Origin: Dioscorea cayenensis subsp. rotundata
Lineage: Eukaryota; Streptophyta; Magnoliopsida; Dioscoreales; Dioscoreaceae
Assembly (NCBI RefSeq): GCF_009730915.1
Contig: NC_052489.1
Coordinates: forward strand, 3,685,622-3,749,621
Direction: 5' to 3'
Length of the DNA stretch: 64,000 bases
A model generated the notes under the pieces. That model ran no database searches, was not told the DNA's origin, and worked only from the letters and a program-made list of their open reading frames with translations. Position 1 is the stretch's first letter. Every line of letters starts with the position of its first letter. Both the position numbers and the translations under genes were made by a program. This document shows positions 59,401 to 64,000 of this stretch, one piece after another.

Positions 59401-59821
59401 TTTGGTTTGTCCCTCAAGCTACATTTGGATTACTGCCAATTTTATTTACAGTTCTGTTGGGTTGTATTTGAAGTTCGATAAACTGACACATTGTCTTGTA
59501 CAGGCTGAAGATTTGACCGAGGGAGAAGCACGAGTTTTGGAAGCATATGGTTGGGCGCCTAATACTGGACTGGGCTCGATGCTTAACTATTGTGACAGGG
59601 TGGTTCATGACAAGAGGAATGATTGGTTCATCTCAGAATGGAGAGCCAGGATAGCTAGGCTGCTGATTGAGGGTTATAGTGGAGGCTGTACTGTACTCTC
59701 CGATCTCCCAAAGAAGGTTGTTGAGTACATGAGCAACCAAAACCCGGAAATCAAGCTAGAGGTAGAGCTAGAGCATGGTGGTGATTGCTACCCAGAAATC
59801 AAGTTAGAAGGTTTAAACTAG
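53495..59821 (+). CDS. SOG1/NAC8-like NAC protein with long conserved C-terminus (frame broken by +1 T)
   Basis: Exons: 53495-53601, 53689-53737, 54754-54931, 55011-55447, 55662-55739, 55839-55937, 56229-57358, 57455-57503, 57579-57711, 58703-58807, 58924-59015, 59114-59267 and 59504-59821. GT-AG junctions are in phase except for one base. The NAC domain (residues about 53-215) has WPGLPRGVKFDPSDEDL, HTHPDFLPG, SYFFHRILK and RTNWVMHQYQLGAEE, closest to the SOG1 / NAC8 / NAC73-75 branch; these are nuclear DNA-binding factors, SOG1 acting in the DNA-damage response. A Ser/Asn-rich middle (exons 5-7) ends in a basic KKRKK patch. The C-terminus has EEDAPGLL, VEWGWCRDLQSFIFVF, GYATYFFELVDSLP and YGWAPNTGLGSMLNYCDR, which I take to be plant-conserved but cannot name. 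In exon 9 a T7 run (57661-57667) shifts the frame: reading stops at 57672-57674 after 740 residues; with six Ts all exons join into 975. Confidence 0.85.
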
Positions 59822-60055
59822 GCCTTTATTATGTGAACAATCAGGCATCTTAATGTAGAGCAGTAACAGCATTGTATACAAATTTCATAAGCTATTAACC
59901 AGGTCTTCTGGTTTTGTAAATGCCATTAAATTTTCCAGTCTACATTAACATTAACATCTAGCATCTGATTGTATGTTTTTATCATAATGAGTCTGGGATT
60001 ACTGTTGCATTTATGAATGGTTGGTAACATGGTTCACATTGTTAAAATTGCTGGG
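59822..60055 (+). other. Likely 3' UTR of the NAC gene
   Basis: AT-rich sequence directly after the stop codon, with no reading frame. It leads into the exon-like repeats at 60056. Confidence 0.5.
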
Positions 60056-60560
60056 TTTTATGATCTTCATTCATTGTAGGTGGGAGAGGTGGAATGCAAA
60101 TGGTTCTCGGTATGTGGGTGATCTATCAAGCTCAATAGGTATGAATTTCTGCTGTTAAATGCGGATGATATTGATGCTGTTGGTTGTTAAATTTGCTCAT
60201 GTCTATAATCTCAATTCATTGTAGGTGTAGTTGCGAAGAAAACCGCAAGCCAGATTGTTCTCGGAGATCAAGTATTTTGGGCAATTATATCAATTGTATG
60301 GCTCCAAGCAGACAATAAAACTGCAGAATGACCTGTTAAGGTTCATCGGTATGAATTTCTGTTGCTAATTGTGATGACATCAGTGCTGGACTTTATTAAA
60401 TTATTAAATTTTCTGAATTTATGATCTTCAATCAGATTGATATTGTACCTGACAACGTTTAGTTCTATCCTGGACAATCAGAAAGCTTGGAAAGCAGAGA
60501 TCAGGTCTCTTCGGGTCGTTACATCAATGTGGTGATCTGTCATGCTTCATCGGTATGATG
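60056..60560 (+). repeat. Three exon-like tandem units with shared splice signals
   Basis: Units at about 60056, 60205 and 60410 share an acceptor-like tract (ATGATCTTCATTCATTGTAG, AATCTCAATTCATTGTAG, ATGATCTTCAATCAG), a short unique segment of 59-124 bases, and a donor-like end (ATAGGTATGAATTTCTGCTG, ATCGGTATGAATTTCTGTTG, ATCGGTATGATGTTC). There is no open frame across them. They look like duplicated non-coding exons, perhaps spliced in the 3' UTR of the NAC transcript or a short RNA gene. Confidence 0.6.
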
Positions 60561-61435
60561 TTCTATTTGTCTTTGCTTTGCAAGTTCTTTTAAGCATCCG
60601 TATACTCTTTCGTCTATTGCCTTCTTTTATTTCATCATTGAAGTAGCCAACACTGCAACAAAACAATATCTCCATCATTCTCTCGTTTTTCCGTTCGACA
60701 TCTTTTGTTCACTTTGAGAGAAATACTTATTTGGTGATATAGGCAAACTTTCTGTTTGATTCAATAAAAACTTGTCAAATAGGTGATGCTATGTGTATTC
60801 CTGTGTAAAGTTAGATGTTGCTCTTTTCTTAGATATATTTTTAATATATTTTTCCCAGTTTCGGTGATATGATATGAAGTGTTTAAGTACTTCAAAGGGT
60901 ATATAAATTTGTTTTCTAGTTCTAGTAAGTCTTGCATCAAAATATTATACAGCTCAACTAGTCAAAATCAAAGAGAAGATTAGAAACCATGTGAAAACAA
61001 ACAACCTTCTCTTATATATATATATATATATATATAGATGATGTTCTTGATGCTTATATTTGGTTGTTATTTAGTTAATACTCAAGGTCTGAAGAGGAGG
61101 GAGGAGGTATAGAGAAATATGATTTCATTTTCCATCTTTTCATTACAAGGTACGTAAGTGGTCATGTTCTGTTTTAGAGTAGAGTAGGGTTTAGTGTTCT
61201 TTGGAAGATGGTCAATTCTAGTCACACTAACTTCATCACAAGCTAAGCCATTAATCAAAACGGATATTTTTTTTTTAAATAAAAAATGTATTTCAAGCTA
61301 GTTTAATAAAATAAAAAATCTTATAATAATAATAATAAGATTTTCAAGTAAACAGTAAAAAAAGAGGTATTAATTGAATGGTTAGTATTCTTGTCAATAA
61401 AAAGCTAACTAATTGAGTGCGGTTTGCTTGTAAAA

Positions 61436-61486
<51 letters not shown>

Positions 61487-62408
61487 GAAGTTGTGTAAAA
61501 ATGCATTATTCCAAAGTTTATAAAAAAAAAAAAAAATCAAATGGTTAATATATATACAAATATATAAAGCACTCTTTGCATGAAAACAACTTACGTCCGC
61601 CCTTTGTATGCACTCTTCTCTTATTTTAGCTTTCTTCAAGGAAGGGTGAAAAAGATCACTTGCATGAACCTAGCTTTATCACAACTAAATATTATTTTAA
61701 ATTTACTTTTTCATTGTATGTGTCTTTAATTGAAGTGATTGATTCAATTGCTAATACTTTTTATTTTTACGTAGAAATAAACTAGTTTGAGGAGTTCTTA
61801 TTTGTTAGGAATTCATAATATGAAACACTTAAAAGATTAAAAAAATAATAATTTTTTTTTGTAGTTTTATGTTTTATGATAGTTAATATATCTATATATA
61901 TATATAAATATATCCAAAACTAAAACTTTATCAAATTAAGTCACACCTCACCAAAAGGATGTGAAGCCCTTTTCTTTAAATGTTTGATGAGATAATGTAA
62001 ATTAATAAGCATTGATTCCCTTGATGTTTATAGTTGCATGACTTAATTAATTACAAAGTAGAATTTCTCTATATTTATCATCTAATATCCTTAAAATAAC
62101 CTCTTCACCTAATTAACCCAAATCTTGTTAATAACAACCTTTTCATCACAAATTATATTATAGTTTTTTTTGTGGCGCATTTTGTATTTTTAGCAACACA
62201 AAAGACAAATATAGTTTTATATAATATATTTTATGCAAGTGGTGACAAATTATGGTTCAAAGAAAGCAACTAGTGATCATGTCTTGTAGTACATTAAAAT
62301 CCTCTGCATTATTCAACTTGAAGCACGAGCCATTTTTTTTTTTTTATAATAAATTTTTGTTTCTTTTTTTCCCCCAAAATATTATCTCAATCAAGAAGAT
62401 AAACACAA

Positions 62409-62445
<37 letters not shown>

Positions 62446-62570
62446 AAAAGAGAAAGGAAATCTTTGTGTGGACTTTTGTGGCAGAGTGTTCTGCACTTGC
62501 AAAGCAAGCAAAGATTATTAAGTATTTGAGAGATGATGAGAGGGTTGGATTGTCTCATTCCAAGAAGTGT
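60561..62570. other. Intergenic between NAC and MYB genes
   Basis: AT-rich, with (TA)n at about 61015-61036, (TTA)n at 61436-61486 and (TA)n at about 62413-62440. No gene recognised. Confidence 0.55.
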
Positions 62571-62607
62571 CACACGTGTGAAGGTGCTTCCTCGTTGTAA
62601 CACGTGT
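62571..62607. promoter_or_regulatory. Paired ACACGTGT elements upstream of MYB
   Basis: A perfect palindrome CACACGTGTG at 62571-62580 and ACACGTGT at 62600-62607, 29 bases apart. Both are G-box/ABRE-type targets about 120-155 bases upstream of the TATA box. Regulation by bZIP or bHLH factors is an inference. Confidence 0.55.
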
Positions 62608-62726
62608 GCATGGGTGAGACTTGGATTGGAAAACAAGGTCCTAATTAACTGAGACTTCCTCTAACTAAGCTTCTGTTCACTTTCTCTCTTTCTCTCTTTC
62701 TCTTTTCTTCTTCTTCTTCTTTGTGT

Positions 62727-62734
62727 TATATAAA
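62727..62734 (+). promoter_or_regulatory. TATA box of the MYB gene
   Basis: TATATAAA sits 165 bases upstream of the ATG at 62899, after a CTTCTTCTTC tract. The implied leader of about 135 bases contains a (TA)n run and ends in a GGAGGAGAAGAGGAGG purine tract. Confidence 0.65.
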
Positions 62735-62898
62735 GGTTGGTGTATGCTCTTTCTTTCTAGTGTTCTTCATCTTTCATCAATATCTATATATATATATATA
62801 TATATATATCTTCTTCTCTTCTTTATTTATTTGTATTAATTGGTTTGTTGGAGAAATTAATAATAATAAGTAATAAGTAAGGAGGAGAAGAGGAGGAG

Positions 62899-63825
62899 AT
62901 GGGGAGGAAGCCATGTTGTGAGAAAGTGGGGTTGAAGAAGGGGCCATGGACAGCTGATGAGGATAAGAAGCTCATCAACTTCATTCTCACCAATGGCCAT
63001 TGCTGCTGGAGAGCTGTTCCTAAGCTTGCTGGTCCTCTCTCTCTCTTCTTCTTCTTCTTCTTCTTCATTTTTTTCTCTTTTTGATATATATATATATATA
63101 TATATATATTGCTCTCTTTGTGTATCATTGTTTTCTCTCTTTCTTTATACTTCTTGTTCTCATCTTTTTCTTTATATAAAAAGCTTGTAACTCTAGTACT
63201 TACTTTTATGTATGTATGTATGTATGTATGTAGTAAATGATTGATATATTTATATAAAGTTAATGAGGGGGGTTTAATGATGATGTAGGCTTGCTAAGAT
63301 GTGGCAAGAGTTGTAGACTAAGATGGACAAACTACCTGAGGCCTGACTTGAAGAGAGGCTTGCTTTCAGATTCTGAAGAACAAATGGTGATTGATCTCCA
63401 TGCTCGTCTTGGAAACAGGTTCTTTCATTCATTCATTAATGAATTAATTATCTTCTTAATTAGTTAATTAATTCTTACAACAATGATTAAATAATCATAA
63501 CAACAAATTTAACTTGCAGATGGTCTAAGATTGCATCACACTTACCTGGAAGAACAGATAATGAGATCAAGAACCATTGGAACACACACATCAAAAAGAA
63601 GTTAAAGAAGTTGGGAATTGATCCTCTCACTCACAAACCTCTCCCTTCAACTGATCAACAACATCTCCAACAACAACAACAACAACAACAACAACAAAAA
63701 GAAGAAGATGATGATGATGATGATGATTATAAGAAAAATGCAGTAGTTTCTATGGAGTCAAGAGATGAGTTTTGCACTGATGAAGTTCCTTTGATTCAAC
63801 CTCATGAGATTCTTGTTCCTTCTTC

Positions 63826-63857
<32 letters not shown>

Positions 63858-64000
63858 GTTCTTCATCATGCATGGACTGGCTTGAGCCAATGCACTTTTG
63901 GGGACTAGATGAGTTCATGAGTGGCTGGGATTTCTTTGGTGATGATGCTAATGGAGTACTTTGGACTACTACTACTACTACTACTTCATCTCTTGATCAT
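62899..64000 (+). CDS. R2R3-MYB factor, MYB20/43/85-like (cut at right edge)
   Basis: Exon 1 62899-63031 (133 bp), exon 2 63289-63418 (130 bp), and exon 3 from 63520, still open at 64000; 248 residues visible. Exons of 133 and 130 bp are the canonical R2R3-MYB pattern. R2 has W17, W37 and W57. In R3 the first Trp is replaced by Leu (L70), with W89 and W108 kept. [38 protein letters not shown] and [12 protein letters not shown] point to the MYB20/42/43/85 subgroup, activators linked to lignin and secondary-wall genes. The Glu/Asp-containing bHLH-binding signature is not evident. The tail carries poly-Q, poly-D and poly-S runs made of CAA, GAT and TCA microsatellites. The exon-1 donor is GTCCTC, off consensus. 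TATA box at 62727. Confidence 0.9.
63668..63856 (+). repeat. Coding microsatellites (CAA)n, (GAT)n, (TCA)n in MYB exon 3
   Basis: (CAA)n about 63668-63697 encodes poly-Gln, (GAT)n about 63708-63728 encodes poly-Asp, and (TCA/TCT)n about 63820-63856 encodes poly-Ser. All are multiples of three, so length change would preserve the frame. Confidence 0.9.

Noticed and set aside
16433..64000. A cell-wall gene cluster (PMEI, glucanase, MYB)
   Set aside because: The genes are unlinked functionally except by broad theme, tens of kb apart, mixed in strand and separated by unrelated genes.

Overview
The window is nuclear DNA of a flowering plant. Its genes carry many short GT-AG introns and encode plant-restricted families (NAC, R2R3-MYB, pectin methylesterase inhibitor, GPI-anchored beta-1,3-glucanase). 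The intergenic DNA is very AT-rich and full of small DNA transposons. Two genes (PMEI and lipase exon 1) have GC-rich third codon positions inside this AT-rich background. That suits a non-grass monocot such as a yam-like species, but the assignment is an inference and is weak.

From left to right: the tail of an LTR retrotransposon (1-328); a class-3 lipase gene on the minus strand (425-2918, 5 exons); a nested 3.4-kb inverted-repeat transposon (3652-7080); a hAT element with a GC-rich end structure (7876-8492); several foldback MITEs; a single-exon PMEI gene (16433-17044); a 12.6-kb gene desert with an LTR-like fragment, another hAT element and tandem duplications (17-29 kb); an 11-exon LRR gene resembling STK11-interacting protein (29634-38384) with a degenerate LINE in intron 2; and, convergent with it, a 4-exon GPI-anchored GH17+X8 beta-1,3-glucanase (39802-42778, minus). 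Next come a transposon-rich stretch (43-53 kb) with two more hAT elements, a LINE remnant and two copies of a tRNA-derived SINE-like repeat; a 13-exon SOG1-like NAC gene with a long conserved C-terminal region (53495-59821), whose frame is broken by one extra T in a homopolymer; and an R2R3-MYB gene of the MYB20/43/85 type that runs off the right edge (62899-64000).

The genes are not a cluster or operon. PMEI, the glucanase and the MYB share a loose cell-wall theme (pectin, callose, secondary wall), but they lie tens of kb apart and belong to families that are scattered in plants, so no joint system is claimed. The richest unusual material is the transposon content. Four hAT-type elements have 8-bp target-site duplications (three exact, one 7 of 8). 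A nested element has inverted arms near 290 bp. Several tandem duplications sit next to genes. The most gene-relevant anomalies are the NAC frameshift, the exon-like repeats just past its stop codon, and a CG-rich island in the glucanase intron.
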